The notes: a model not told the origin generated them from the sequence alone. A stretch of 64,000 bases of DNA from Erpobdella octoculata (GCA_963978895.1 OZ022241.1:25096573-25160572); one strand, 5' to 3'; positions 12,961-25,437 are shown, numbered from the stretch's first letter. Numbers and translations: made by a program.

Positions 12961-13169
12961 AACATTTCTGAAAACATGTATAAACACGTGTAAAAATGTT
13001 TAAATACATCAAAAGTGGCTCAGAATGCCAGCACGCATAGCCGATCTAATAAGTTCAATTGATTCTATTTTTACGCAGATAAACTGAGATAGGCTTGACC
13101 TTATGTTAGTTATTGTGCGTCCCACATAAGAAATGTCACGCCGAAACTGAGCTGAACTCGCTGTGATGT

Positions 13170-14618
13170 AAAATAAACTGGCAATTCGTTGCAGTGATGC
13201 AAGGATGGCCTGCAGATAAAACAAAATTGGATCTACGAGTGATGCCATATCATTCAGTACGCGATGAAATATCAGTACAAGACGGTCTGCTGTGCCGTGG
13301 CGAGCGAGTCATAGTGCCGGCATCATTGAGGCGAGAAATGGTCGAAAGAACCCATTCTTCACATATGGGCATTGAAGCATGTCTGCGTCGCTCACGCGAG
13401 TGTCTATATTGGCCTGGAATGAACGCCGACATCACCAAGCATGTGCAGCAGTGTGAAATTTGTTGTGATCATCAGGTCGCCCAACAAAAAGAAACGTTGA
13501 TGCCACGTGAGTTAAACGACCGTCCGTGGGCAAAAATAGGAACTGATTTGTTTGCATGCAGCGGATATGATTTTCTTGTGACCGTGGATTACTACTCAAA
13601 TTTCTGGGAAGTTGACAGACTTGAGGATACGTCGTCAGCGACCATCGTTCGCAAGCTGAAGGCACACTTCGCTTGTTATGTCATCCCGGAGACAGTTGTG
13701 AGTGATAATGAACCACAGTACAGTTTGACAAAATTCGCAAAGTTCGCCAAAGAGTTTGATTTTGAGCACGTGACATCATCACCTGGCCATGCACAAGCGA
13801 ACGGCAAAGCAGAATCAGCTGTGAAATCCGCGAAGACCACGCTAAAAAAGGCCAAGGAAGCAGGTCGTGATATATATCTAGCACTGCTCGATGTTCGTAA
13901 CAGGGCATTGGCAGCAGTCCTGTTCAGCTACTGATGAGCAGATAAACGAGATCCACTCTTCCAATGACCAAGCGACTTCTACAGCCACAGCCTGTTGACT
14001 AAGAACAGGTCAAATGCCGGAGAAGGGCTAACCAGACAAGACAGGAGGAGTACTACAGCAAGCATGCCAAAGACCTTCCAGCTCTCAACAAGGGGGATTG
14101 TGTGAGAATGAAACCTTTCAACAAAAGCGACCGCGTGTAGAAGAAAGCCGTCGTGATAGAACGTCTAGATAAACGTTCCTATGATGTTCAAACAGCTGAT
14201 GGAGGGAGTTACCGACGTAATTGCGCACATCTCAACAAAACAGCCAAGAAGCCAGCAACAGTCTATCTGAACAGCGACGATGATCCAACGGCCAACACAC
14301 AACATGATACCGCCGATAGATATGAGCGTGACACTCCACCGACAGCAGCCAACGACGAAACCTTTCTAAGCGACGACGACGATGTTCCGACGGTCAACAG
14401 ACAACATTACACAGTCGGTCAAGATGAACATGACACTCCAGTTCTACCAGTGAAAAGATTGCAGCAGCTGACAGACCGTATGTGACACGTTCAGGGCGCA
14501 ATGTGAAGCCACCGAGGCGCTACCAGAATGAACTGTGACACTTTTTCGCTTCAAATTCTCATTCATAACATTTAATTACTTCACTTTTTTTGCTAGCTCT
14601 GATATTTAAAAGGGAGGA
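13170..14618 (+). pseudogene. Gypsy-type integrase and pol C-terminus, truncated
   Basis: Only the 3' part of pol is present. The zinc-binding HHCC region reads H-x3-H (ERTHSSHMG) and C-x2-C (CEICC). The rve catalytic core keeps its acidic residues in IGTDLF, VVSDNEPQY (usual SDNGPQ has Gly) and GKAESAVKS. The frame is open at 13194-13934 and stops after AAVLFSY. A further in-family segment, RLDKRSYDVQTADGG-SYRRN, follows at 14153-14485 in another frame. RT, RNase H and gag are absent. A purine-rich tract, AAAAGGGAGGA, precedes the LTR. Confidence 0.85.
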
Positions 14619-14758
14619 TGTTACAATATGTAGTTTTATATCGTAGGCGCAGTCGTATTATATCTAGGTTATGGCATGTCTGTGTTTTCGGATTTGTTGA
14701 CGTAGAGTTGTATCGAGTGATCGATCGTTGTCATTAAATAAAGTTTGTTCTTGAAACA
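14619..14758 (+). mobile_element. 3' LTR of the Gypsy-type fragment
   Basis: Begins TGTTACAATATGTAG directly after the polypurine tract and ends GTTCTTGAAACA, giving TGTT...AACA terminal inverted bases. It contains an AATAAA signal near 14737. At 140 bp it is short for an LTR. No matching 5' LTR lies in the window. Confidence 0.65.
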
Positions 14759-14830
14759 GAAAATGCAGACTGTTTGCATGTTTTGAGAACTCATTTTCAG
14801 GAAATGAAATCGAAGTATTTCTTAGACAAT

Positions 14831-15000
14831 TTTTTTATAATAGTTTATAGTCCTTTATACCAGGTGTTTTAAGACTGAAATGGCTGTATGTAGGAAGCAC
14901 CTAAGTTTTCCTGTCGTGGATCATAATTTGATCCTTTTAACTTTTCCCTCCTCCTTTTTCCAGGCTTGGGACTGGCTCGCAATGAACGAGGCGGAGTTGA
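14831..15000 (-). mobile_element. Short retroposon, copy 2, with 11-bp TSD
   Basis: Reverse-oriented copy of the 3156-3330 element. It is flanked by perfect 11-bp direct repeats TCTTAGACAAT at 14820-14830 and 15001-15011. The T-run at 14831-14837 is the reverse of its A-tail. Confidence 0.88.
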
Positions 15001-15011
15001 TCTTAGACAAT

Positions 15012-16540
15012 GATATTGGTGCTGATAGATGGAGCTGGGAAAAAAAGATTTTAAGTTGTGTCTCACTGATACTGATATAGAGGCAGCATCTGATAGCCCA
15101 GATAGCCTAATTATTGTATAAGTTGTAAATGGGAAAATTATTTAAAAAATAAGCCCATGCTTTTCTAAAAGTTGTTCATGTTTTAAATTAGAGCTACCTT
15201 GTATCTGCCTGTAAACATTGCTGTGGTAAAGTTTTTAAGAAATCTCTTCATACTGATAATCTTGAAGTAGATATGTTTAGGGCGATATATCAGTCTTTGT
15301 TGTTGGACGTATTTATTCTTTAAATTGGCAAAAAAGTTGATGCTCTTAAAACAGTTTTGAAGGTATTTGTATATGCTTGTAAATGTTACTGTGACAAAGT
15401 TTAAGATAACTCACTTTATATTAGTGGTCTTGTAAATAATATCTATAATAGTGAAGTATGTGTAATTGACAGAGTTGGCCAACGTGAACAGTTATTACAT
15501 TTTTATTCAAAGTGACATATAAAAACTTATCAAGTTCTTGAGAAAATGTTTTCTTTATTCTGCAGGGTTTTGATGCTTGTTAAAATAGCTCTTGTATCTT
15601 TCCTCCAGTTACACGTCTATTATTGTTGTATCAAGTTCTTCTGCACATGAGGATATTGCTAAGCATTGTCTCAATCTCAAAACTGTTTGCTTGTGTGTTA
15701 TAATAAACAGCAAACAATTTGACTATGATATGATGTGCATTTATTTACAACATCCTCATAATCTACATTTCCCAGTTTACTTCAGCCAGCACGACAAAAG
15801 TTGCTAACAGTGTCTCTGAATTTGACAATGTTTAAAGTGTTGTTAGTCAGTGTTTAGAATGTCTTTTCGGAAGCACTGAAGTTGTAACAGCAGCTGGCAA
15901 ACCATTCTCAGTCTGGCAACCCTAAACCTTCTGTCAACAGCACTCTTAAGATATGTGTGGTGGGCACAAGAAGTAAAGTCGTGGATAAATTTCTGACTCT
16001 TTTGCTCGACTGAATTGTGCTCAATATAATGATTTTTGAAGCTAAATAACAGTTATTATTATAATTATTTAATAAATTAAAACTTATACTTTGTTTTTAA
16101 AATTAAAATTTATGTTGTTCTAAAAACCAGTGTTTGATAAATTTCTTGTCTTTAAGATGTTTGAGCATGGTCTTCCTTTAAAAAGTGGTACAATTCCCAT
16201 AACCGGCACCCCTTTCAGCTATTGTCAAATAAGGTTGTGCTTTCAGGTTGCATTGCTTTCTAAATACTGGAGAATTTCGAAACGTAGACTAGCTGAGTGT
16301 ACATAATCAGAAGAGTTAAACTGGTTTAAGCATTTGATAATCAACAAAATTCTTCGGGCAGCTCCATAAGCAAACGGAAAATAAAAGTTTTGTTAAAAAA
16401 ATATAGAAATAAATAACTAAACTGTTTTATGAGCATTTGAGCGTAAGAAGTTTAAATTTCGTGGAGATAATTTGTAAATTAAGCGTCACTTATTACGCAG
16501 AAATAGCTGGCTTAATTGGTTTGCGTTAATAAACGTTAAT
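15012..16540. other. Non-coding, nothing recognised
   Basis: AT-rich sequence. Faint internal similarity (TGTAAACATTGCTGTGGTAAAG against TGTAAATGTTACTGTGACAAAG at about 15211 and 15379) suggests an old duplicated coding remnant, but no family motif survives. Confidence 0.4.
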
Positions 16541-16640
16541 ACTATTACCACGGCAATGCCGGCGCACTAGCAATTTTACCTATTATTTCACCGGCGGGAT
16601 TGCCGGGGAAATAATCGGTCACCGCCGGTGCAATAGCAGC
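16541..16640. repeat. GCCGGC-rich boundary repeat, left
   Basis: ACCACGGCAATGCCGGCGCA, CTAGCAATTTTACCTATTAT and TTCACCGGCGGGATTGCCGG match the repeat units at 20085-20415. Together they bracket the 16.6-20.1 kb segment, which may be one mobile unit. Confidence 0.6.
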
Positions 16641-17487
16641 AAATAAATTATTAAATAATTAATAAAATAATTTTTATTTAATCAAATATTTATAATTAAC
16701 AAAATAATGTGCCGTCTTCAGGCATACTGCCTGCATAGTTTATTTTTATCTTTGGATTCTCGATTTCATAATTTCGGGGGCTTAGGCCTCCGGAGAATGG
16801 CGGGAAGATTGCAGCCTAGGTGACGCACAGTATATAAAATCAGCGAGCTAAGAAAATCCGCCATAACTTACTCGTCTCTTTCTGTGCATTTCGTTCTCGC
16901 GTTCTGTAATCAGTGATTTCTTTCATGCAAGAAAACAAGGTAAATTGATTTATTAAAATTAAATTATTATCTATTACTACCGTGGTTTTTCTTTATTTCT
17001 CTCGCTCCCGTTTCCTACCTCACTTGATTTCCCGCCGCGAACTTATCAATAATTGTATCAAGATCTGTTTTTTTTTACATTTTCTATTTCTAAGTTTAAA
17101 CAAAAAAGTAATTAAAATATTTTCTAGCATAAGATAATAATATAGTAATCGATAATTTCCCACCGTTGTTACGATTAATTGCATTTGTTGATTTAAAATA
17201 TTTTCTAGCAGTAGAATTAGAATAGTATTCATATTACTCAAATTAAAATTGTTTATATAAACTGTAAGTCGCGTGCAGGTCCAAGATAAACATCAGTGCA
17301 TATTGTTAATGATCTGCTATCGGTTCCTAATTGGCAGAAATTCCACTCCTTTCTTGCATTCAGCGCCAGGCGTGTTCAATGTGTTCAACATTTGTGATAA
17401 ATTTTGATTGTTGTGTATTGCAGCTGAAGAAAGTGTAGTTGAGTTAAGTTTTATCCTATCGTTTTTTTTGCTCCCGTTTCCTTCCTC

Positions 17488-17880
17488 GCTTACTCTCCCG
17501 CTCCCGGTCGATTTCCCGCCCCCGGTCGATTTCCCGCCCCCGGTCGATTTCCCGCTCCCGGTCGATTTCCCGCCCCCGGTCACTTTCCCGCTTCCGGTTG
17601 CTTTCTCGTTCCTGCTTGCTCTCGCTTTCCCGATTGCAAATTTTTAAAATGCCTCCCTAATTTTTTGGCGCCCATTAAAAAAAGCGCCCGGGGACACATG
17701 TCCACCCCTGCTTTCCTGGTCGATTTCCCGCTTCCTGTCGCTTTCTCGTTCCTCCTTGCAAATTTTTAAAATGCCTGCTTAATTTTTTGGCGCCCCATAA
17801 AAATTGATTTCCCGCTTCCGGTCGCTTTCTCGTTCCTGATTGCTCTCCCGCTTCCGGTAGATTTCCCGCTTCCGGTCGCA
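17488..17880 (-). repeat. CCCGGTCGATTTCCCG minisatellite
   Basis: Eighteen-bp units of the type TTTCCCGCTCCCGGTCGA repeat tandemly and then resume in blocks separated by a conserved spacer (GCAAATTTTTAAAATGCCT, then AATTTTTTGGCGCCC). The unit closely resembles the minisatellite inside the Helitron-like elements at 31.9-35.6 kb, although the flanks differ. The RSRS-like open frames it creates are low-complexity artefacts. Confidence 0.85.
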
Positions 17881-17944
17881 AATTTTTAAAATGCCTGCTT
17901 AATTTTTTGGCGCCCCTTAAAAAATATTATTTTTTTTTCAACAG

Positions 17945-19090
17945 GAAGAAGAAGAAAATCCACCTTGTCCCGACAATTGGACACCAATTGCAATGGAAAA
18001 TATTACAGAAAGGCGAAAAACAATGACTCGGGACGAGATTTTTATGGAGGCCCACCTCTTGTTTCGTTCACTGGCCAACGCCATGCAGGATTTGTGAAAG
18101 CGCTCGTATGAGAAGTACCTGGCAACATTTCGCGTTCTCCGAAATTGTATCCAACAAAAGAAAGATTTTCAAGTCAACCTAGGTAAATATTACATGTTAT
18201 AAGGTAACTTTTTGTTATAAGCTATTAAAATAATTTTGCTTTTCTAACAGTGGGTGACCTGTCTGTTGATCAGTTGGCCTCAAGTGATGGTGTTCAAGTC
18301 AACCTAGGTAAATATTACATGTTATAAGGTAACTTTTTGTTATAAGCTATTAAAATAATTTTGCTTTTCTAACAGTGGGTGACCTGTCTGTTGATCAGTT
18401 GGCCTCAAGTGATGGTGTTCAAGTCAACCTAGGTAAATATTACATGTTATAAGGTAACTTTTTGTTATAAGCTATTAAAATAATTTCGCTTTTGGAGCAG
18501 TGGATCAATTGTGCTCAAGTGATGATCGTGTTCTCCAGGATTGTCAGAAGGAAAATGTTCAAGTCACCCTAGGTAAAAATTACATGTTATGAGGTAACTT
18601 TTTGTTATAAGCTATTAAAATAATTTTGCTTTTGGAATAGTGGATCAGCCGGTTTAGCCGGTAAACAAGCGGCGGCGGTTGGATAAAGCTGACACTGAGC
18701 CACCGAACCAGCCATCGATAGAATTGTCAGGACTCGAGCTTACGAAAGTTGCTCGTGGGCCCAGAAAAACCCGCCGCTTGGACCATTATAAGAAGCTGCC
18801 GCGAAAATTTTCAGCTATGCTGGAAAAAGAATGAAAATAAGCGTAAGTTTCAAAATTTGAGTAAAGAAATCATTTTTGTTTTTAACTTTTTTTTTCTTAA
18901 TTAGTGTTTCTTTCGTGGATTCTCGGTGAAGAGGAGGCTGGAAGGGTGGTGAAAGAGGGATGCCTCGTTGAAAGCGTGAGTCCGTTTATAGATGTCTCCA
19001 CAGCCATAACAGAGCCGGAAGTGTCTGAACATCTTCCATTGTTCAAAAACCTGTTTGCTGTGGATGTGTGGACCACAGTTTTAGAATTGA
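17945..19090 (+). pseudogene. Spliced gene-like segment with tandemly duplicated exons
   Basis: Inferred exons are 17945-18182, 18251-18307, 18376-18432, 18501-18572, 18641-about 18842 and 18905-19090. The first four introns are all exactly 68 bp and nearly identical (GTAAATATTAC...TTTTGCTTTTCTAACAG). The small exons are phase 1 at both ends (57, 57 and 72 bp) and encode VGDLSVDQLASSDGVQVNL twice, then a diverged third copy. In-frame stops (TGA at 18095, TAG near 18656) argue against a working gene unless those exons are mis-modelled. The last exon encodes an acidic, hydrophobic stretch (SWILGEEEAGRVV, PLFKNLFAVDVW). I recognise no domain. GCCGGC-rich repeats on both sides suggest it rides in a transposon. 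Confidence 0.55.
18183..18640 (+). repeat. Tandem exon+intron array (125-140 bp units)
   Basis: The donor word CCTAGGTAAATATTACATG recurs at about 18178, 18303 and 18428, and in variant form at 18568. Units are 125, 125 and 140 bp, each one exon plus one 68-bp intron. The two 57-bp exon copies are identical. Confidence 0.9.
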
Positions 19091-20084
19091 GTAAGTTAAA
19101 ATAACTTTGAAATTGTGTTGCAAGTAAACAACAGAAAACTAATTTTTAATGTATTCAATTTGTACAGTAAAAAACGAAGAAGGAGCATCCAAACTACACC
19201 TGTAGAAGAACGTGTCGAAAAGATGCAAACATAGGGGACACGATTATGTGTGACTGCTTCCTGCAGTGGGTGCATTTTTTTGCCAGAAAATTAATAAAAC
19301 ACCTACTAGCAGGGCTTTTTTTTGCACCCACTGTCGTAGCAGTTACAAAATGTTTTGATTTGTTTTATTATTATTATTATTATTGTTGTTACAAACTTTT
19401 CTGTTTGTCTTTTAGATTTGCAAATCAGGTTTACTTTAAATATAAGTTTCTTTTGAAAAACTCGTTTTCTCCTTTACTTGTTTCATATCAACTGGTTTTG
19501 TGCCAGACTAGTAATAAAAAGTGTACTCATGCAATTAGTTGTGATTTTTTTATTCTTGTTAAAATTATTTACACTATAATAAAAAAAAAATTGTCTAAAC
19601 CTGTAGCACGAGCACACCATAATGCCTGGTCGATGTACAGTTACGTCAAGATGACCGACGAAATCACCAAAGCAGTTTTTTCAAGCCCGAAAGCGTAACG
19701 GGGAAGGGCAAACAGATATTTGCAGGCGCTAGTTAATGTCGCAAAAAACTTATACTATTCCAGAAGCGTCGACGCAAGCTCACTAAAGCTTCTATTTTCC
19801 TAGCAAGTGGCGTAGTTGGTTCACCTTTATTTTTTTGCATACCACACTATCTCTAACTTCTTAACATCTCTCTATTTGAGAAGCCTGTTCTCATAAGTTA
19901 TTCTAGTCCTAGTCGCTGATTTTGGTTGTCCTAAAAAATATTCATTAGAAAATAATTAAAAAAAAAACCCGCCGTGGTTCTGCAAATTATTCATAAAAAA
20001 ATATTATTATAAAAAAACCGCTGTGGTCCTGCAAAATAATCAGAAAAAAAATTATTACAAAAATGACCGCCAAAATACATTTCA

Positions 20085-20415
20085 TGCCGGCACAATTTTA
20101 CCGATTATTGCCACGGCGACACGGCGGTACTGCCGGCTCAGTAGCAATTTTACCGATTATTGCCACGGCAGCACGGCGGTACTGCCGGCTCAGTAGCAAT
20201 TTTACCGATTATTGCCACGGCGGCACGGCGGTACTGCCGGCACATTAGCAATTTTACCGGCGGTACTGCCGCCGGCTCAGTAGCAATTTTACCTATTATT
20301 TCACCGGCGAGAATGCCGGCTCAGTAGCAATTTCACCGGCGGTACTGCCGCCGGCTCAGTAGCAATTTTACCGATTATTTCCACGGCAAAACCGCCGAGG
20401 CAATAGCAACGACCT
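20085..20415 (+). repeat. GCCGGC-rich tandem repeat, right boundary
   Basis: Units of about 60-70 bp built from AGCAATTTTACCGATTATTG, CCACGGC and GCGGTACTGCCGGCTCAG repeat about five times. The same words occur at 16541-16640. The CCGGCGGTACTGCCGCCGG motif is self-complementary. Confidence 0.85.
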
Positions 20416-20734
20416 TAATAAACAGATTCGCGAGTTTTGAGCAACTTCTTTTGCTAATAACTTTTTTTAGGAACCGATCTGTGTTTGGTATCTCTTTCCA
20501 GCTCTTAGTTATAACAAATACTATAGTTTAATGTACTTTTTGGCTTGTCTATTAAAATTTCCGAACCAAAAGGTGAATCTACCAGACTATAAACATTCGA
20601 GCAGAGACAACGTTGAAGTTAATAATTTAATATTCGATGGTAAAAACAAAGATAGAAAAAATTTTATTATGTATTTTTAAAGCCAAAAAATATTTTTTTA
20701 ATAAATCTATATTTCAATTTTTTTACAGATTTTC

Positions 20735-20835
20735 AAGTCGACCCAACCCAACCCACCTCAAGTTGAAAATTCTCGACCCAACCCAACCCAGCACGATCCA
20801 TTCCATGGGTCCACCCAGCCCTTTCAAACTCTGTC
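20735..20835. mobile_element. hAT-like terminal fragment rich in CCCAACC
   Basis: GACCCAACCCAACCCACCTC followed by AAGTTGAAAATTCTCGACCC and ATGGGTCCACC. It resembles 12833-12960 and is probably the end of the same non-autonomous family. Confidence 0.5.
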
Positions 20836-21046
20836 CTAAATCGATTGTAAGCGGGTTTACATAGCAAGGCCAGGACTAAAGTAAACCATCTATGTCACAA
20901 GAATTTCAAGAATTTTCGTTCATAAATTAAATTTTATTTTTATGCAGTTTGAATTATATAAATTTTGTTATTATTTCATTATCATTAGCAAAGTTATTTT
21001 CGTTGTTATTATTATTCAGTTTCCGTCATTTAAATATAGTTTTTAT

Positions 21047-21839
21047 TAGAGATGCACCGATAGTATCGATATCGGTATCGCTATCGGCAGTATCGGCCTT
21101 TTTTACAGGTATCGGTATCGGCCTGGTAAAATTTTGAGGGTCATTGGCCGGTACCGATACTTTTGACTATTTACTTATTTATATTAAAAGTTTTGGCATA
21201 ACAACAAAGATTTTAAGTGAAAAGTTTTATTTACAAACAAAGAAACTGAATTGATAATGTACAATAAATTAAATAAATAATGTTCAATAAATTAAATAAA
21301 TAATGTTCAATAAATTAAATAAATAATGTTTAAAAAATTAAATAAATAATGTTCTCTAAATTAAATTAAACATGCGCAGAATGCTTTTTTTGCGCAAAAT
21401 TACTTAATGTTGCATAATATTGGTTAATTATTGCGTAATATTGGTTGATGATTGCGTATTAGCAGGGTATATAAAAGTGAAGGTTTGATAGAAATAGTAA
21501 ATTAATTAATAGCTTTATCATAAAGTGGAAAATGTAAAAGAGATAAAAAAGAAATGTCAACACCCCAAGAGAAACAGGCTCTCTCCAGATACGAGAGAAA
21601 GCCTGATGTTCCTGCACCATAATTTAAGATTATTTAACTTTAAATATTAACTATAAAGTAACTATTATTTGAATTCTATTGAAATATTTGAATAAAATAT
21701 TATCACGATATTGTGATTTTTTTTACATAAACAGTAACAAATAAATAATTAAATATTGAAAAGTATCGGGATCGGCATCGACCTCCTTCATAATATGAGT
21801 ATCGGTATCGGCCATATTTATGGTATCGGTGCATCTCTA
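21047..21839. mobile_element. Non-autonomous hAT MITE with perfect 8-bp TSD
   Basis: Terminal inverted repeats TAGAGATGCACCGATA (left) and TATCGGTGCATCTCTA (right), followed by degenerate ATCGGTATCGG subterminal repeats at both ends. Flanking direct repeats GTTTTTAT are identical at 21039-21046 and 21840-21847. The 793-bp interior has no transposase. It contains four tandem copies of AATAAATTAAATAAATAATG (about 21262-21352). Confidence 0.95.
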
Positions 21840-22159
21840 GTTTTTATTCTATTCTCGTTCATTACCCAGATAGCCATTTAGGTGTGGGCCGCCTGCGTAA
21901 AATACGTGTGGGCCACTGCTAGAGCCAACAGGCGGTAGTTCGCTAGGGCGCAATAATGCCACATGTGGCATTTTGAGGTTTACAGCACGGAATGTACCTT
22001 AGCGTCACATCACCCCCACATCTAAGCCACATCGTTTCATGGGGCATTCTGACGTTTCACGCATTGGCCCCACAAACACCATATATAAAATTTTCTCGAA
22101 ACCCCATGTTGCCCATATGTACAACCTCACTTTAGGAGGCATTCTGACGTTTTACGCAT

Positions 22160-23300
22160 TTTTATTATTACTATTATTAAATTTAAATTTGTAATGCGCT
22201 TTTTTTTAAAAGTCACAAAAGCGCGTCGCGTCAAATCATAAATTTAGGAATAAAGTTCGGTCTTGAGCAACTTCCTGAAACCGCCGAGGTCTAAAGATGG
22301 ATTCCTCAGGTCAGCAGATAGGCTGTTCCAAATAACTGGACCAGCAGTGGAGAATCCGCGCCTGCCGAGAGCCGTTGTCTTTGACGATGGAACGAACAAG
22401 TCGCCAGCCACCGCCGATCGAAGGTGGGACCGACCAGCAAGCGTTGAGATCGGTACACACAATTGCTGCAGGTAGACCGGAGCCGTGTGGTGGAAGCACT
22501 TGTATACCATCAGACCCAACTTGAACTGAATTCTCTGCGGGAAAGGAAACCAGTGAAGTTACGTCCGCATGAGATCTGATACGGGAGACCAGCCGGGCAG
22601 CTGAAGAACAAGATGAGCGGCTGCTCGGAGAATGGATTGGAGCCTGATGATTTGAAACTGTCTAAGTCCGGCCATGACACCATTACAGTAATCAAGCCGG
22701 CTGTGCACGAGTGCTCTGATGAGTGAATGGGCGGAGTCCGTGGTGAGGCTACGGCGGACGACGCGCAGTTGACGGAGATGATAGAAACATGAACGAGTAA
22801 GATGAGAGATGTGTGTTTCCATAGACAAGCTGCTGTCGACCATCACGCCAAGATTACGAACATAAGTGGAGGGCCTGACTGAGACACCAGCGATAACCAG
22901 ATCCCCCTTTGGACAGAAGCTGAGTCGACCAGGCGAGCCCAACCAGATCACTTCGGTCTTAGAAGGATTGAGTTGCAAGCGATTGCTCGCCATCCAAGTG
23001 CCAATCTCGCTGATACATGCAGACATCCTAGGGACCAGATCGGAACACGACGCTGGCGGGGAGTGATCGTAAATCTGCAGGTCGTCAGCATAAGAATGGA
23101 CAGAAAACCGATGTTTCGTGGCAATATGTAGGACGTCAGCGGAATAGAGAAGAAACAACAACGGGCCCAGAACGGATCCCTGCGGGACGCCACACAGGAC
23201 AGAGGTAGGCGTGGACAAAACACCTCCAGAGCGGATGCAGTGGAACCGATCGGTCAAATAGGAACGAAACCATTCGAGGACGACGTCTCCGAAACCATGG
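22160..23300 (-). pseudogene. CR1/L2-type LINE reverse transcriptase, 5'-truncated
   Basis: The minus-strand frame at 22559-23341 contains the RT blocks RSYLTDRFHCI, CGVPQGSVLGPLLF and SYADDLQIYDH (catalytic Asp pair intact). It runs through NRLQLNPSKTEVIW and DYCNGVMAGL, then stops at 22559 (MRT-stop). The conserved LINE tail (GPVIWNSLSADLR, GGFRKLLKTELYS) follows in another frame at 22244-22519. The 3' side ends in (ATT)-type repeats near 22160. Endonuclease and the first RT Asp block are missing, so it is a dead 5'-truncated copy. Confidence 0.85.
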
Positions 23301-23345
23301 GCCCCACAAATACCGTATGTGAAACTTCCTCGAAACCCCATGTTG

Positions 23346-25150
23346 CAACCCTCTTAATAAATTATTAGGAAAATTACAAGAATAACAAAACTTTTATTGA
23401 AAATGACAAAAAATAATCAAAAAAGTCAGATGTAAAATATATATTTAAATAAGCATTATAAGGTAGGGTCAAGTTTAGTTCTTTTTCGTCTTCCACCATG
23501 CCGATCACGTGCCTGTCTTATCGAAGACCTCATTTTCTCTTCGATTTTTTCCTGCGAATCTTCAATTTCATTTTTAAAATTGCTCCTGTAAGAAATTAAT
23601 TATCAAGTTTAGCTAATACAACAAAACGACAACTTTCAAAAAATTAGATTGACTAACGAAAAATAACTCTAGCAAAATTTGAAGCTTCTTTTCATATTAG
23701 CTTCAATCCAGTTGAACTCCTAGGCATATTCATTTGCCAAAAAGAAGCTCATTATGGAGCAAACGCTTCTTGTTAGATTAACCCTTATAAGGGACTTTAA
23801 AAAATCGTCCTGTAAATTGAAAGAATATTAGTATTAGATAATTTTTATCAAGATAACCATGCCACATCGAAATTGACCCAGGACTCTATGCTAGGAGATT
23901 AAAAAAACGTTTAAACTTTTAGATATACTCAATATTAAGAAACGCTAGGTTAATACATAATATTAGGAAACACGAGGTTACTACGAAATACGGAGAACGA
24001 TCTAACTGTAAGTTAGTTCCGCGCGAAGTAATCAAAACATATAATAAATATCTATTAATAATTTTATATTCATTTAACCATCGACAGCAGAGGTTTTTAT
24101 TGTTATGAACTAAAACTTTAATTGATTAAATAAAATTTGTATTTATTACATATGAAAACAATATTTCTGATTCAAATTAATTTGGTGGCGGGTTTCGCAG
24201 CAAATGTTTTGCACTTTTTACTTGCATCAAACAACGTGGGGCCATCCATGGGGAAGAAACGCATGAACCACCAGAATGCCAACTCTAACCAATTAATTTT
24301 TTGTATTTTTTACATTTATTCAAAAATGTATTGATAAATTATCTATCATCCATATCACGATCAATTCAAACTCATTTGTTTACGACATTGGCGTTAAATA
24401 AATAAATTTGATTTGATTTGATTGGTTTAAAACGCATTTAAAATGATCGGTGGCAGTAATGGAAGGGCTTCATGCTCATATTCCCTGTTAGCCAACGGCA
24501 CGTCGGAACGCCGCACGTTGAATACGGAGGAACACGCGTTGGCCACACCTTCCATGCTATCTGGGTAAATAATTTTACTTGTTATTTCGTTATTGTTAAT
24601 AAATGCGATACGAATTATCATTTTTATTCAGTTTTAGGTAACAAAAATATCACTGAGTATGATGCCCGATTCTGCAGGCTTAAGGCTTTCCGTTCGAACC
24701 TAAGCAAAGATTTTTTTTATATATAAATAAACATAAATTGCATTAGAAGTACATTAGTGTTATTCTATTTGATTAATTGTCGGTTGTTGTTACAATTGTT
24801 TATATTATTGACAACCGTATTTGGGCTCTTTATAAAATGTTCCTAAATTCATTAGAAGATATTATACGCACTTAATCAAACTATGTGTCTCAATATCTGT
24901 AATTAAACTGGTCAATTAATGTTCACATAAACAAAAATAATAAAATCAGTAAAACTATCAAGCGCAAATTTCCGATGATAAACTGCTTAATTTAATAGTT
25001 AACTTTAGCCAATGAAAAAACGAGTGAAGCAAAAAAAAGCTTTTTTAAAAACACACTTTTATATAATCGATTGTGTAGGCCACAATCTGAAACATAATAC
25101 GCAATTGTAGTCAGTACCAAGGTTCCAAAAAGGTGACGCTGCAAATCCAA
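23346..25150. other. Mostly unassigned AT-rich DNA
   Basis: No credible gene. At about 24390-24424, AAATAAATAAATTTGATTTG is a TTGAT-type tail like those ending some LINEs and SINEs. A short open frame at 24472-24726 follows but is not recognised. Confidence 0.4.
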
Positions 25151-25152
25151 AA

Positions 25153-25299
<147 letters not shown>

Positions 25300-25437
25300 T
25301 TGAGACACGCTCTAAGAAACACAACTCGCCATTTGGCAGAAACAACTTTTCGAGCCAAATTCTCGACCTTTCGGCACAAAACTCTCTGTTCGAGACTACA
25401 ATTAGCCAAAAACTTTTCCATTAAACTTTTATTGTCA

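Noticed and set aside
13194..14485. Complete retroviral-type pol gene
   Set aside because: Only integrase and the C-terminal part remain; there is no RT, RNase H or 5' LTR, and the frame is broken.
20735..20835. Telomere-like (CCCAA)n tract
   Set aside because: Repeats are irregular and share flanking words with 12833-12960, pointing to a transposon end and not telomeric sequence.
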